Assembly (NCBI RefSeq): GCF_016482785.1
Contig: NZ_JAEMXM010000001.1
Location: forward strand, 695,767-759,766
DNA length: 64,000 nt
Direction: 5' to 3'
Source: Paenibacillus alkalitolerans
GTDB lineage: Bacteria > Bacillota > Bacilli > Paenibacillales > YIM-B00363
A program made the translations under genes and the position numbers. Below are positions 45,613-55,854 of this stretch, piece by piece (position 1 is the stretch's first letter; each line of letters begins with the position of its first letter). A model generated the notes under the pieces. It was not told where the DNA came from, did not search any database, and was given only the letters and a program-made list of their open reading frames with translations.

Positions 45613-47448
45613 TTAACCGTCGTCCAACGACACTTCTACAACAATTGCCGCATCGGTCTTCGGAACCCGCAACTGCAGATCTATGCAGTACAGCCACTCC
45701 TTCCCCTCATTGCCATGTATGAACGGTTCCCGGATGACGCTCAACACAAGCTGCTCCGGGTCGTACGTCAATTGTATGCCGGTACCGCGGCTGCCCTTGA
45801 TGCGTACGGTTCCATCCCGCATCACGACCGGATCGAAGAAAGTGACGAAACGTTCTGTCAATCCGGAGGGACATTCACTGAAGCTATATCGATCCTCCAA
45901 GCGCAATGCGCCGGATCGCTTATCAAACCGGAAATGCCTTATAAGCGAAAGCAGCTTCGGACACGAATACGCGCCCGCGATATCCATCACATATTCGTCC
46001 GCAGCATCCGTTATGATCGCGGAGTGTATTGTCGCGCGATGTTGCATTCCGGCCAGTTGATACGCGCCCTCCACAATCGGTACGGAATGGCCGTGCGATC
46101 CGGTGTAAATGAGAGAATATCTGGCGTCGCCAAAATACTGTTTCGAATAGACGCCGGAACCCGGATCGGCAAGCAGCTGCTCGCCGTCGACCAAATAAAT
46201 AAAGCTGCCCACATCGTTATGGTTGTGCGGTTCGCCGTTATGTCCGCCTTTGGCGGAAAAAGCGGTCTTACGGGTGCCGATCGTACGGCGGCTGACCAGA
46301 ATTTGCGCATCCTGCAAATAATAGTCCGCATCGCGAAGCCCGCTCCCGGCATCGGATAGGTTGTTCCAAACCAGATTGCGTATGACGAACAGCCACCGGA
46401 AACAATTGTCGCCGAGAATGCCTGCTTCGTATTGACGTTCCGGTATTTCAAGCTCTTCATACCGCGATTTTAAATAATGCGTTAACCCCGGATGGTAATC
46501 ATACGTTTGCGAACTGTCCGAATAGCTGAGCACCGCGTTGCCGTACAAATAACATTTTTGTTGGAACAACGCAATGTTTTTTATTTTCTCTCGCTTCATC
46601 AAATCGATCCGACCGCCGGTCCTTTGCCGTAGCAGCTCGGCGAAGCCGGCATAAAAACCGAATCCGTAGTTCCAGTAAAGTATGCCTTCAAGACAAGCGC
46701 CGTCGTCCGTAAACCCGCCCACAAAGCAGTCCAAAGTGTCCGCAACGCGGCGAAGGATAGGGTAAAGAGCATCGTCGTCCTGGATCAGGTACATGGCTGC
46801 CGCTCCGACAGAACCTGCGCAAACCGCGGCCCAGTTCATATCCGTCGTCTCCCACCAATACGCCGTGGATGCGGATAAATAAGGATCCAGCACGCGAGAC
46901 CTCGCTTCTTCGCGAGCGCGGTATACGACGAGCTCCGGCAAGACGTCTTCAAGCAGGTGAACGATTTCGCACAGATAAAGAGCGGTTTCCGCGTTAAACA
47001 AATCGATTGTTTCCCGGTGATTCGCTTTTTCGGTGACGCGAAGACTGTTACCTCCTAAATGCGCAGGCAGGCACCAGGTGTATTCGCCGCATATCGCCCA
47101 TATCGTGTCTTCCAAGGCTTCCACGTATCGAGGGTCGCCGTCCGCAAGCGATAACACCGCAAACACGTCCAACCGCCTTCTTCTTTCGAAATAAACTTTC
47201 TGAAACTGTTCTCTATCCCCCGTCGTATCATAGAGCTTATATAATCGAAATGGAATCGTCTCGATCGGCTCCTTCAACAGCCGATCCCCGATTGACCGAA
47301 ATTCATTCAATTTGCGTACGAATTCAGGCGAAGACTTCCGTTCATGCCATCCCTCCCGGCCTTCCGGGAAAAGCAGACGCCGGCCGTCCCCTCCGCTCTT
47401 CATCGTTCCGTACTGCAGTCCAGTCAATATCGCCTGCATTTCCACCAA
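45613..47448 (-). CDS. heparinase II/III-like polysaccharide lyase
   Basis: A 611-residue protein without a signal peptide. I place the start at TTG 47448, after AAAGGGG; a start at 47484 is possible. An (alpha/alpha) toroid spans about residues 90-350. The Heparinase_II/III C-terminal domain contains the metal and active-site segment HNGEPHNHNDVGSFIYLVDGE (near 400) and RHFRFD later. Related cytoplasmic proteins degrade uronate-containing oligosaccharides taken up by ABC importers. The nearby YesMN-importer genes are compatible, but the link is inference. Confidence 0.85.
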   Translation of the reverse strand: MVEMQAILTGLQYGTMKSGGDGRRLLFPEGREGWHERKSSPEFVRKLNEFRSIGDRLLKEPIETIPFRLYKLYDTTGDREQFQKVYFERRRRLDVFAVLSLADGDPRYVEALEDTIWAICGEYTWCLPAHLGGNSLRVTEKANHRETIDLFNAETALYLCEIVHLLEDVLPELVVYRAREEARSRVLDPYLSASTAYWWETTDMNWAAVCAGSVGAAAMYLIQDDDALYPILRRVADTLDCFVGGFTDDGACLEGILYWNYGFGFYAGFAELLRQRTGGRIDLMKREKIKNIALFQQKCYLYGNAVLSYSDSSQTYDYHPGLTHYLKSRYEELEIPERQYEAGILGDNCFRWLFVIRNLVWNNLSDAGSGLRDADYYLQDAQILVSRRTIGTRKTAFSAKGGHNGEPHNHNDVGSFIYLVDGEQLLADPGSGVYSKQYFGDARYSLIYTGSHGHSVPIVEGAYQLAGMQHRATIHSAIITDAADEYVMDIAGAYSCPKLLSLIRHFRFDKRSGALRLEDRYSFSECPSGLTERFVTFFDPVVMRDGTVRIKGSRGTGIQLTYDPEQLVLSVIREPFIHGNEGKEWLYCIDLQLRVPKTDAAIVVEVSLDDG

Positions 47449-47612
47449 TACATTTCCCCTTTCCTTACCTATGGGATTCGTCAATGACCGGTGTTTTTCC
47501 TTTTGTCTTGACGATGATTAGCTCCGATGATATAGTTCTTGTGTATAATTGTTCGATAATGAAACTATTAGACAAGCGAACTAAATGTACTAACCAGGGA
47601 GTGAGAATTAAA

Positions 47613-48080
47613 TTGATCGAAGGAGCCGTGCTCAAACAACTGATTGAGCGGTATCTGAAAGCAATGTTCCTTGTGGAAAGGAAATTCGGCGTTTTGCTGA
47701 AGGATGAGCTTGTCGGAGACTTGACCCCCGAGCAAAGCAAGATACTGCTCTATATTCGTACAAACGAGTCCTGTACTTCGACGGAGCTGGCGGAAGCGTT
47801 CAGTGTGGGCAAAAGCTCCGTCACCGCCATTATCGCCAGATTGGTCGATAAAGACTTAGTCCGACGCATACCGGACCGGAAAGACCGCCGCGTCATATAT
47901 TTGTCGTTGACCGGCAAGGGGCGCGAGGCTGCACTAGAAATCGAAGAAAATACCCACCGGGTACTGTCCCGACTTATCGCCAATTTTACTCCGGAGGAGG
48001 CGAGTGCGTTTATCGAAACGTATGAGAAGTTGGCGCGTGTGCTTATGCAAGCTTCGGAAGAAGGAGAGATCGGGAAATGA
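47613..48080 (+). CDS. MarR family transcriptional regulator
   Basis: A 155-residue regulator. TTG 47613 has AGGGAGTGA upstream; the long in-frame extension to 47250 runs antisense through the preceding gene and is rejected. The winged helix-turn-helix has LTPEQSKILLYI, STELAEAFSVGKSSVTAIIARLV and the wing RKDRRVIYLSLTGKG. Its stop overlaps the MMPL start (ATGA), so it is co-transcribed with the exporter and probably represses it, released by a ligand. Confidence 0.93.
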   Translation: MIEGAVLKQLIERYLKAMFLVERKFGVLLKDELVGDLTPEQSKILLYIRTNESCTSTELAEAFSVGKSSVTAIIARLVDKDLVRRIPDRKDRRVIYLSLTGKGREAALEIEENTHRVLSRLIANFTPEEASAFIETYEKLARVLMQASEEGEIGK

Positions 48081-51000
48081 GAACGGTTTTGAGATGGCGG
48101 TGGGCTGTGTTGGCGGCATGGCTCGTTGCAGCCGCCGTACTGATGGTTACGGCGCCGAACATGGAGCAGCTTGTACGCGACAAAGGACAAATCAGCGTAC
48201 CCGACGGTTCCCCGTCTGCGCTGGCCGGGAATTTGCTGAAGGAAATGAATGGCGGAACCGCCGATGAATGGTCGTCTGCGCTCGTATTCCACAACGAGAA
48301 TAACCTGACCCCTTCCGATAAAGAGGAAATTAAGCGCGGGCTGCAGAAGCTCCGGGACGACCGGCATGCCGGCGTAACCAACGTCGTCACCCATTACGAC
48401 ACGCCCGAACTGGAAAACCAGTTGGTGTCCCAAGACGGCAAGACGGTCCTTGCGCTCGTCAGTCTGGAGAAACACGGCCGGGAGCCGGCACAAGCGCGCG
48501 ACGCATTATATGCCGCTGTCGCGGATGTCAATGTGGACCATTATTATACGGGCGGTTGGCTGATTGAAGAAGATTTGGTCGAGAGCTCGCAGGAAGGCCT
48601 TAAGAAAACCGAATGGCTTACCGTTATCTTTATCGTGGCCATCCTGTTCGTCGTGTTTCGTTCAGCTGCGGCTCCCTTCATTCCGCTGCTGACCGTCGGA
48701 TTGACCTATGTGGTTTCGCAATCGATCGTTGCCTGGCTTGTCCGGTATCTTGATTTTCCATTGTCCACGTTTACGCAAATTTTCTTGGTTGCGATTTTGT
48801 TCGGAATAGGAACCGATTATTGCATATTGCTGATCAGCCGGTTCAAAGAGGAACTCGCGAAGCGCGGCGACAAAGCGGATGCGATTGTCGAGACATACCG
48901 GACGGCGGGCAAAACCGTCTTCTTCTCGGGGCTTGCCGTTCTAGTCGGATTTGCCTCGATCGGATTCTCGACTTTCGTGCTGTACCGTTCGGCGGTCGCC
49001 GTTGCCGTCGGGATCGCAGTTTTGCTCGTTGCGATCGCGACGCTCGTTCCGTTCTTCATGATGACGATGGGCAAGGCGATTTTCTGGCCTTCTAAAGGAG
49101 CGATGGAGCATAAGGAAAATGGGCTATGGGGAGCGGTCGGCCGCTTCTCCATGAAACGTCCGGTGCTGGCGCTCCTGATCGTCGCGGCGGTGGCGGGGCC
49201 GTTTCTATTCGCGTACAAAGGAACGCCTTCCTTTAATTCGATGGATGAGATCGGCAGCAGCTTCAAATCCGTGAAAGCGTTCGACATCATATCCGACAGC
49301 TTCGGTCCCGGAGAGTCACTCCCCTCGGCGGTTGTAATCAAAGCCGACAAGGAGTTCGATACCCCCGAAGGTTTAGCGGTCATCGAGCAGGTGTCCCGGG
49401 AGCTCTACCAAATAGACGGCGTCAAAACGGTTCGCAGCGCAACGCGGCCGACCGGAGAGGCGCTTGAGGATTTGCAGGTGGCGAAGCAGATGGATGCGCT
49501 CGGCAGCGGGTTGGGCGAAGGCGAAGACGGATTGAGCAAAATAACCGAAGGTCTTGCCGACGCCGGCAAGTCGTTAAGCGACAACGCACCCGAGTTGAAC
49601 AAGGCGGCGGACGGCGCGAATCGCCTGGCGGACGGAACTGCGGAGCTGAAAGCCGGGATTGTCAATCTTGGCGACGGTCTGAAGCGGATCGAGACCGGAC
49701 TTCGGGATGGAACGGCCGGTGCGGGAGAACTGAAGAACGGGCTGGCTCAGGCGCAATCAAGCGCGGAGCAATTGGCGGCGGCAAGCGAACAATTGCTGGC
49801 CAACTACCGGCAGATGGGATCCGGGCTGTCGCAATTGTCGGAGACGTATGGCGGCGTTGGGACGAAAGTCAACGAGTTGACCTTGGGGCTTTCCGAATTG
49901 GGCAAAGGCTTGAGCACACTTGCGGATAAATATCCGGATCTGGGCAGCGATCCCGACTTTGCGAAAGCGCAAGGAGCAGTGGCGCAGCTGCAATCCGGCG
50001 CTTCGGAGCTTGGCGGAGGCATCGCGCAATTGAATGCGCGGCTTGCCGGGATTGCGCAAGGGCTGCAGCAGGCTAACGACGGATTCGCCCGGGCTTCCGA
50101 AGGGCAAACCAAGCTGGCGCATGGGCTTGGCCGGATAGTAACCGGCATTGGGCAGCTTCAGGAAGGTATAGCTCAAGCGGCGGACGGCCAAGGGCAAATC
50201 ACGGCTCAGCTGCCGGAAGTCGTTGGCGGCATCGAACGAATTGAGCTTGGCCAGCGGGAGCTTGGCGACGGTTTTACCCGGCTCGCCAGCCGGCTTGGAG
50301 AGTTGACCGACGGGCTTAATCAGAGTGTTGACGGTCTGACGCAGGTCACGGATGGGTTGACGTCGGCGCAGCAATATTTGCTCGAGCTGTCCTCCGCTCC
50401 CGACAAGCAGTTGACCGGCTGGTTTCTGCCGGACGAAGCCGCCCGGAACGAAGAGTTCCGGGATGCGGTCGGAATGTATGTCTCAAAAGACGGCAAGATC
50501 GCCAGGTTCGATGTGGTGTTCGACACAAACCCGTATATGTTGGAAAGCTTGAAGAAAGTCGACGAGCTACAGGCTGCGGTCGGAAGAGCATTGAGAGGGT
50601 CGGCTTACGCTCAAGCGGAGTATGCGGTTGACGGCGTTTCCAGCATCAACAACGATTTATGGAGCATCTCCGGGGCGGATTATTCCCGAACCGTCGTCCT
50701 TATGATGATCGGAATCGGCTTGATCCTTGTCGCCATGTTCCGCTCCATTGTAATCCCTCTCTATGTGATGCTGTCGCTTTGGCTGACCTATTATACCGCG
50801 ATGGCGATGGCGGAAACGCTCTTCGTTCGCATCCTGGGCTTGTCGAGCATCAGTTGGACCGTGTTTTTCTTCGGCTTCGTGATACTCATTGCGCTCGGAG
50901 TCGATTACAGCATCTTCCTGATGGACCGTTTCAAAGAGGAGCGCATGTTGGGCGCTAAAGAAGCGATTTTGAAGGCGATGCGGAGCACCGGAAGCGTAAT

Positions 51001-51247
51001 AATGTCGGCCGCGGTCATTCTGGGCGGAACGTTCGCGGCGATGATCCCTTCCGGCGTCATGTCGCTCATGCAAATTGCCACGGTCGTTCTTTGCGGTTTG
51101 TTCCTGTACTCGTTCGTCATGCTGCCGTTGTTCGTACCGGTGATGGTCCGCACGTTCGGGGAAGCGAATTGGTGGCCGATGAGAGGCAGGGAAAACCAGG
51201 CGCGGCGATTAAAGCAAGAGGAATCGGCACAAGCGGTATGTAATTAG
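48077..51247 (+). CDS. MMPL/RND-family exporter
   Basis: A 1056-residue membrane protein with the 12-helix MMPL layout: helix 1 at about 10-30, a first extracytoplasmic domain, helices 2-6 around 180-350, a large second domain, and helices 8-12 near 860-1035. LFGIGTDYCILLISRFKEEL and the second GVDYSIFLMDRFKEER are the paired MMPL motifs with conserved Asp and Tyr. Residues ~470-770 are a long Gly/Ala/Leu/Asp helical repeat (ADGTAELKAGIVNLGDGLK type), as in YdfJ/YhgE-like proteins. It probably exports lipids, peptides or drugs under control of the coupled MarR gene. Confidence 0.92.
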   Translation: MRTVLRWRWAVLAAWLVAAAVLMVTAPNMEQLVRDKGQISVPDGSPSALAGNLLKEMNGGTADEWSSALVFHNENNLTPSDKEEIKRGLQKLRDDRHAGVTNVVTHYDTPELENQLVSQDGKTVLALVSLEKHGREPAQARDALYAAVADVNVDHYYTGGWLIEEDLVESSQEGLKKTEWLTVIFIVAILFVVFRSAAAPFIPLLTVGLTYVVSQSIVAWLVRYLDFPLSTFTQIFLVAILFGIGTDYCILLISRFKEELAKRGDKADAIVETYRTAGKTVFFSGLAVLVGFASIGFSTFVLYRSAVAVAVGIAVLLVAIATLVPFFMMTMGKAIFWPSKGAMEHKENGLWGAVGRFSMKRPVLALLIVAAVAGPFLFAYKGTPSFNSMDEIGSSFKSVKAFDIISDSFGPGESLPSAVVIKADKEFDTPEGLAVIEQVSRELYQIDGVKTVRSATRPTGEALEDLQVAKQMDALGSGLGEGEDGLSKITEGLADAGKSLSDNAPELNKAADGANRLADGTAELKAGIVNLGDGLKRIETGLRDGTAGAGELKNGLAQAQSSAEQLAAASEQLLANYRQMGSGLSQLSETYGGVGTKVNELTLGLSELGKGLSTLADKYPDLGSDPDFAKAQGAVAQLQSGASELGGGIAQLNARLAGIAQGLQQANDGFARASEGQTKLAHGLGRIVTGIGQLQEGIAQAADGQGQITAQLPEVVGGIERIELGQRELGDGFTRLASRLGELTDGLNQSVDGLTQVTDGLTSAQQYLLELSSAPDKQLTGWFLPDEAARNEEFRDAVGMYVSKDGKIARFDVVFDTNPYMLESLKKVDELQAAVGRALRGSAYAQAEYAVDGVSSINNDLWSISGADYSRTVVLMMIGIGLILVAMFRSIVIPLYVMLSLWLTYYTAMAMAETLFVRILGLSSISWTVFFFGFVILIALGVDYSIFLMDRFKEERMLGAKEAILKAMRSTGSVIMSAAVILGGTFAAMIPSGVMSLMQIATVVLCGLFLYSFVMLPLFVPVMVRTFGEANWWPMRGRENQARRLKQEESAQAVCN

Positions 51248-52023
51248 CGCTGCGACCTGAATTGGCTTGGCGTGACGCCTACGAATCGTTTAAACTGTCG
51301 CATAAAATGGGTGTCGTTCTCATAACCGCACATCTTCGAAACGGCAGTCACGGATAGCGAACTGTTCTCCAAAAGATACTTCGAATACTCCAGCCTGCTG
51401 TTGATCATATCCGAAACGACGGAACACCCGAATAGTTCCTTATAAATATGCTGGAAATACGATTTGCTCAAGTTGACGCGCGAAGCGATCTTTTCAACAG
51501 GCAAATGTGTTTGCGGCGAACTGTACAGCTCGTTGCGCAGCTCGGAAAACTCGCGAAAATACCGGTTCATCTTTTCCGGTAAAGCGGCTCTTTCGAGAAG
51601 ATTGCTAAGCTTCAAGAAAAGCGTTCTTATATCGGTGTCAATAATCTGTTCTCGTAACGGACCTCCAAGCCTGTTGATGCTATGCAAATCTCTTATATAC
51701 CTTGTTATCAAATACGGGTCGGCAGCCTTGATCAGCGTATCCAAAGGGAAATTCAACTGCTGAAGGAAATCTGTGACTTCACTGCCTTCGCAATGGAACC
51801 AGTCGTTGACGAACGGTTTCTCCGAATCCCGGTAAAGATGAGGTGTCGCAGGGCGGAAAATAATGAATGTATTTTTTTCCGCCGCCACCCTCCTTCCATC
51901 TATAACAACCTCCGAATTGCTTCTGAATAAAACAAAGGCATAATTCCCCGCCCCTGCCGGACGATCTATCGCAATCCCGTCCTTGTGCACAATATTATGT
52001 CCGCAGCTAATCAAACGAATCAT
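51244..52023 (-). CDS. AraC family transcriptional regulator
   Basis: A 259-residue regulator with an N-terminal cupin-like sensing domain (FRPATPHLYRDSEKPFVNDWFHCEG) and two C-terminal HTH motifs (IASRVNLSKSYFQHIYKELFG, VSKMCGYENDTHFMRQFKRFVGVTP). Its stop overlaps the convergent MMPL stop by 4 nt. It diverges from the GH51 arabinofuranosidase gene across 113 nt, so arabinose-oligosaccharide-dependent control of that gene is likely. Confidence 0.92.
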   Translation of the reverse strand: MIRLISCGHNIVHKDGIAIDRPAGAGNYAFVLFRSNSEVVIDGRRVAAEKNTFIIFRPATPHLYRDSEKPFVNDWFHCEGSEVTDFLQQLNFPLDTLIKAADPYLITRYIRDLHSINRLGGPLREQIIDTDIRTLFLKLSNLLERAALPEKMNRYFREFSELRNELYSSPQTHLPVEKIASRVNLSKSYFQHIYKELFGCSVVSDMINSRLEYSKYLLENSSLSVTAVSKMCGYENDTHFMRQFKRFVGVTPSQFRSQR

Positions 52024-52136
52024 TATCGAATCCCCTCAAAAAGCACGATAAGTCAGTTACTTGCCATTATAGATTATTGTTTCCGAGCGGACAAGCACTT
52101 ACAATCTGAGAAAAACAGTCAAGGAGACAGAAATCG

Positions 52137-54518
52137 ATGAAAGCAGAAGCGGTATTAAAAGTATACACACAAGAACGCGGCGCGAAGTTAGGCGACATGT
52201 TCGGCATTTTTTTCGAGGATTTGAATCATGCGGCGGACGGCGGACTGTACGCGGAGCTCGTTCGAAACCGTTCTTTCGAATTTGATCCGATCGATCGCGC
52301 AGAATACCATTCGCTGACAGCCTGGGAAAAAGTCGAACGCGGCGGCGGGAAAGCGGAAATTACCGTAGAGGAAGGGCATTCGTTACACCCGCGAAACCCG
52401 CACTACGTTGCCATTGATATTGTATCCGAGGGCGACGGTGTCGGGATTATGAATCTTGGATTTAACAGCGGAATTCCTGTCAGGCAAGGAGAAAATTATT
52501 TATTTTCGGTCTATGCAAGACGAGATGAGAGCTTTGGCGAGCCGGTTAAAATATCGATTGAAGCTATTGACGGCACCGTTCGAGGAGAAACAACGATCAC
52601 GGTGCATTCCTCCGAATGGACAAAATACGAAACGTCAATTACGGCCAATGCCACCGATACCGGCAGTCGTCTAGTCATTGTAACGAAGGGAAAAGGAAAA
52701 CTTTATCTCGATATGGTATCGCTCTTTCCGGCAAAGACATTTCGCAACCGGCCAAACGGCATGCGGGAAGACATTGCGACGCTGATCGCGGATCTAAAAC
52801 CGAAGTTTATGCGTTTCCCCGGCGGATGTCTGGTGCATGACGGTTCATTGAATGCCGATGACAGAAACTCGATGTACCGGTGGAAAAACACGATTGGCGA
52901 TCTCGAGCAAAGACCGGCCAGACGGAATAACTGGGGCTATAATCAGACACTCGGTTTAGGTTATTACGAATATTTTCTGTTCTGCGAAGATATCGGCGCC
53001 AAGCCGATTCCGATTTTGCCGGGCGGAGTCGACCCGCATCATAATCGAATCGTTCCGCTTGAAGAACTAACGCCCTGGATTGAAGACGCCCTGGATTTGA
53101 TCGAATTTGCCAACGGAGATTCTTCCACCAAGTGGGGTGCCGTACGGGCGGAGCTGGGTCACCCTGAACCTTTTAACCTGGAGTATATCGGCATCGGTAA
53201 CGAGGAAGTCAGAGAGCCGTTTTTTGAACGATATCCGTACTTCCACAGGGCGATAAAAGAGAAATATCCGAAGATCAAAATTATCAACACAAGCGGACCG
53301 TTTGCGGCGGGCGGAGAATATGAACGAGGCTGGAAATCGGCAAGGGAGAACAAATCGGATCTTGTAGACGAGCATTATTATCAGTCTCCGGAATGGTTTC
53401 TGGCACATATTGACCGTTACGATGACTTTAAGGCCGATGACCCGAAGGTGTTTTTAGGCGAGTATGCTTCATGGGGAAACACCTATTATAACGCTCTTGT
53501 AGAAGCCGCTTTTATGACCGGGCTGGAAAAAAACGCGCACGCGGTAGGGCTGGCCTGCTACGCGCCGATGCTTTGCAATGTAGACTATGTCAATTGGAAA
53601 CCGGACTTGATCTGGTTCAACAATCATGAAGTGTATGGAACGGCAAATTATTACGTGCAGAAGCTGTTTATGCACCATCAAGGCGATCAACTGTTAAAAA
53701 TGGAAGCAACCGGATTGGAGAAAAAACAAGAACCGACGATGAAGCCGATTAACGGTGCGATTGCGCTTGGGACAGACCTTTGCTCAATTCGGTTTTCGGA
53801 TATTCGGCTGGTTAACAGCGATACCGGAGAAACGAAAGATTTCAATATGTCTTCTGCCGAGCTTTCGGATACGACTGAGGATCGACAAAACGGATCGGCT
53901 ATAAGAACGCTGGATTTGGGAGAAACGGATTGGGAAAACTATACGCTGACTCTAAAAGCCAAAAAGGTCAGCGGGCCCAAAGGTTTCAACATTTATTTCG
54001 GAAAACGCGACGACAAAAACCAGCTGATCTGGGAAATAGGCGGCTGGGCGAATGCGGACTCCAATATGTGTTCCAGCGTGAACGGCAGAACCTCTTGCCT
54101 CACCCAATGCACATTTACTCTGGAATCCGGCGTTGAACACGAGTTTAAATTAGAAGTTTCGGGAAGACAGATCCGCGCTTACATTGACAACGTGCTATTC
54201 AATGAGACGGAAGACAAGATTCCGGTTATCGAGCCTCTGTATTTTTCGTCAAGCATCGAGCATTCCACAGGCGATGTCATCATAAAGGCGGTCAATGTAC
54301 ATGAGAAAAGCGTTCATACGCAAGTTGTTTTGGAGGATATGCAAAAATCGTCTTTGACCGTTGAAGTGTTTGAGATGTCCGGCTTTGCGCTTGATGACGA
54401 AAACAGCTTTTCGTCTCCTGAGCGGGTATCGCCGAAGCAGAAGCAATTTATCGCGGAAGGCTGCAGTTTTTATTACAATTTTCCAAAGCATTCTGTTACT
54501 GTCTTCAGAGTGAAATGA
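52137..54518 (+). CDS. abfA: alpha-L-arabinofuranosidase, GH51
   Basis: A 793-residue cytoplasmic glycosidase removing arabinofuranosyl units from arabinan or arabinoxylan fragments. Layout: GH51 start (GDMFGIFFEDLNHAADGG), a CBM4_9-like beta domain at about 80-195, then the barrel with acid/base Glu in YIGIGNEEV (near 352) and nucleophile Glu in FLGEYASWGN (near 444). A lectin-like beta domain of about 130 residues (580-720) is inserted into the C-terminal sandwich. With no signal peptide, it acts on imported oligosaccharides. AAGGAGA precedes the ATG. It diverges from an AraC regulator and ends in a strong terminator. Confidence 0.93.
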   Translation: MKAEAVLKVYTQERGAKLGDMFGIFFEDLNHAADGGLYAELVRNRSFEFDPIDRAEYHSLTAWEKVERGGGKAEITVEEGHSLHPRNPHYVAIDIVSEGDGVGIMNLGFNSGIPVRQGENYLFSVYARRDESFGEPVKISIEAIDGTVRGETTITVHSSEWTKYETSITANATDTGSRLVIVTKGKGKLYLDMVSLFPAKTFRNRPNGMREDIATLIADLKPKFMRFPGGCLVHDGSLNADDRNSMYRWKNTIGDLEQRPARRNNWGYNQTLGLGYYEYFLFCEDIGAKPIPILPGGVDPHHNRIVPLEELTPWIEDALDLIEFANGDSSTKWGAVRAELGHPEPFNLEYIGIGNEEVREPFFERYPYFHRAIKEKYPKIKIINTSGPFAAGGEYERGWKSARENKSDLVDEHYYQSPEWFLAHIDRYDDFKADDPKVFLGEYASWGNTYYNALVEAAFMTGLEKNAHAVGLACYAPMLCNVDYVNWKPDLIWFNNHEVYGTANYYVQKLFMHHQGDQLLKMEATGLEKKQEPTMKPINGAIALGTDLCSIRFSDIRLVNSDTGETKDFNMSSAELSDTTEDRQNGSAIRTLDLGETDWENYTLTLKAKKVSGPKGFNIYFGKRDDKNQLIWEIGGWANADSNMCSSVNGRTSCLTQCTFTLESGVEHEFKLEVSGRQIRAYIDNVLFNETEDKIPVIEPLYFSSSIEHSTGDVIIKAVNVHEKSVHTQVVLEDMQKSSLTVEVFEMSGFALDDENSFSSPERVSPKQKQFIAEGCSFYYNFPKHSVTVFRVK

Positions 54519-54555
54519 TCCCGAAAATTTAAGAATACGAAGGTTATTAATGAAG

Positions 54556-54594
54556 AGAGGCTAACCCTGACGCAAAATATGCGGGTTAGCCTCT
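54556..54594 (+). terminator. intrinsic terminator after the GH51 gene
   Basis: A perfect 12-bp stem (AGAGGCTAACCC and GGGTTAGCCTCT) with a 15-nt loop, followed by TGCTTATTT. Confidence 0.88.
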
Positions 54595-54747
54595 TGCTTA
54601 TTTAACATCCGCTCAGCGAATTTGTCGAAACACCCAATCGCCAGTAACAATACTTTGATCGGATGATGTTATTTTTAAAGAAGCGCATCGTACAATCGTG
54701 CCATCGTTGTCACTTCTCGTACCAAATTACTTTTTAATAAAGAGTCC

Positions 54748-54791
54748 TATTGCACTTGTTTTGAATTATAATGAATGATGATGGTGCAATA
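54748..54791. promoter_or_regulatory. TATTGCAC dyad upstream of the AraC gene
   Basis: TATTGCAC (54748-54755) and GTGCAATA (54784-54791) form an 8-bp inverted repeat with a 28-nt spacer, upstream of the regulator start at 54851. It could be a looping operator. The rest of 54519-54850, beyond the terminator, shows nothing else recognisable. Confidence 0.35.
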
Positions 54792-54850
54792 ACAGATCGA
54801 ATACTATCGAATTATCATACAATATTACGAGGAAGGATATGTGACTACCC

Positions 54851-55726
54851 ATGACATATGCACCTCCCTCCGGGAGAGAACGCACCGAGCTTCCGGACAA
54901 GACGTTTCCGATCAATGTGTTTACGGTGTGCGAACCGAAGAGCCCTTCCATACCGCCGCATTGGCATGAGCATCTGGAGTGGATGTATATTCGACGAGGA
55001 AGCTATCGGGTTCAAGTGGATTCTTTATTTGAGGATGTGGTGGAAGGCGACATAGTTTTTGTCAATTCGAGGCGGATTCATGCCGCTTTCCCGTTAGGAA
55101 AGCAAACGGAATTAACCGCGATCGTCTTCAACGAGGCGGTTATCCGGAACAGCGCATTGGACAGCACCGAGAAAAAATATATTCTTCCCATCATAAACAA
55201 TGAATGCATTGTTCCGGCCATATTCAAAGCCGGCGGTTTCGCAACCACCTGCATTGAGGAAAGTTTGATCCGCCTAATGAGAGAATTCGAACATAAACAA
55301 GACGGTTATGAACTGTTTGTCAAAGCGGAACTGCTTCTATGCTTGGGGCACGTGTACCGCAGCGCTGAAAGCGGAGATGAAAGAAGAAAGAACCGGCCGG
55401 AAAGAGAAGGGGCGATAAGTCCGGTCCTCCGGCATTTGACCGAGCGATTCCATGAAGCGCTCACCGTAGATGAAGCGGCTCAAATGTGCAGCCTCAGCCC
55501 CAATTATTTTTGCAATCTCTTTAAGAAGACGACCGGCAAGACGTTCATCGAATATGTGAACATGCTGCGGATCATTGAAGCGGACCGTCTGCTCCGGGAA
55601 ACGGATTGCAGCATCAACGAAGTGGCATACCGGGTCGGTTTCTCCAACTTGACTTATTTCGGGCGCGTGTTTAAAAAATTAAAAAACGTTTCCCCATCCG
55701 ACTTGCGAAGACAGTTAATTACTTAG
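54851..55726 (+). CDS. AraC family transcriptional regulator with cupin domain
   Basis: A 291-residue regulator. The N-terminal cupin contains PPHWHEHLEWMYIRRG and GDIVFVNSRRIHAAFP, with typical sugar-sensing histidines. Two C-terminal HTH motifs follow: VDEAAQMCSLSPNYFCNLFKKTTGKTF and INEVAYRVGFSNLTYFGRVFKK. It is not adjacent to an obvious target operon. The GH51 gene upstream and the protease gene downstream are candidates, neither supported by shared motifs. Confidence 0.9.
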   Translation: MTYAPPSGRERTELPDKTFPINVFTVCEPKSPSIPPHWHEHLEWMYIRRGSYRVQVDSLFEDVVEGDIVFVNSRRIHAAFPLGKQTELTAIVFNEAVIRNSALDSTEKKYILPIINNECIVPAIFKAGGFATTCIEESLIRLMREFEHKQDGYELFVKAELLLCLGHVYRSAESGDERRKNRPEREGAISPVLRHLTERFHEALTVDEAAQMCSLSPNYFCNLFKKTTGKTFIEYVNMLRIIEADRLLRETDCSINEVAYRVGFSNLTYFGRVFKKLKNVSPSDLRRQLIT

Positions 55727-55854
55727 GGCTGCCTATTACTTTCGGAACTGCGATTATCTCACAATATTATGATTATGTATTTTCACATATCGTCATTGCA
55801 CGGTTAATACAATGTATTGTCTCGCCAACAACGTATCGGAAGGAGATTTTCATT

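Noticed and set aside
47250-47612. 121-codon N-terminal extension of the MarR gene
   Set aside because: It is antisense to the heparinase-like gene and precedes a proper ribosome binding site at TTG 47613.
49757-50374. 205-codon minus-strand ORF inside the MMPL gene
   Set aside because: It is the antisense of the helical repeat region and has no start signal.
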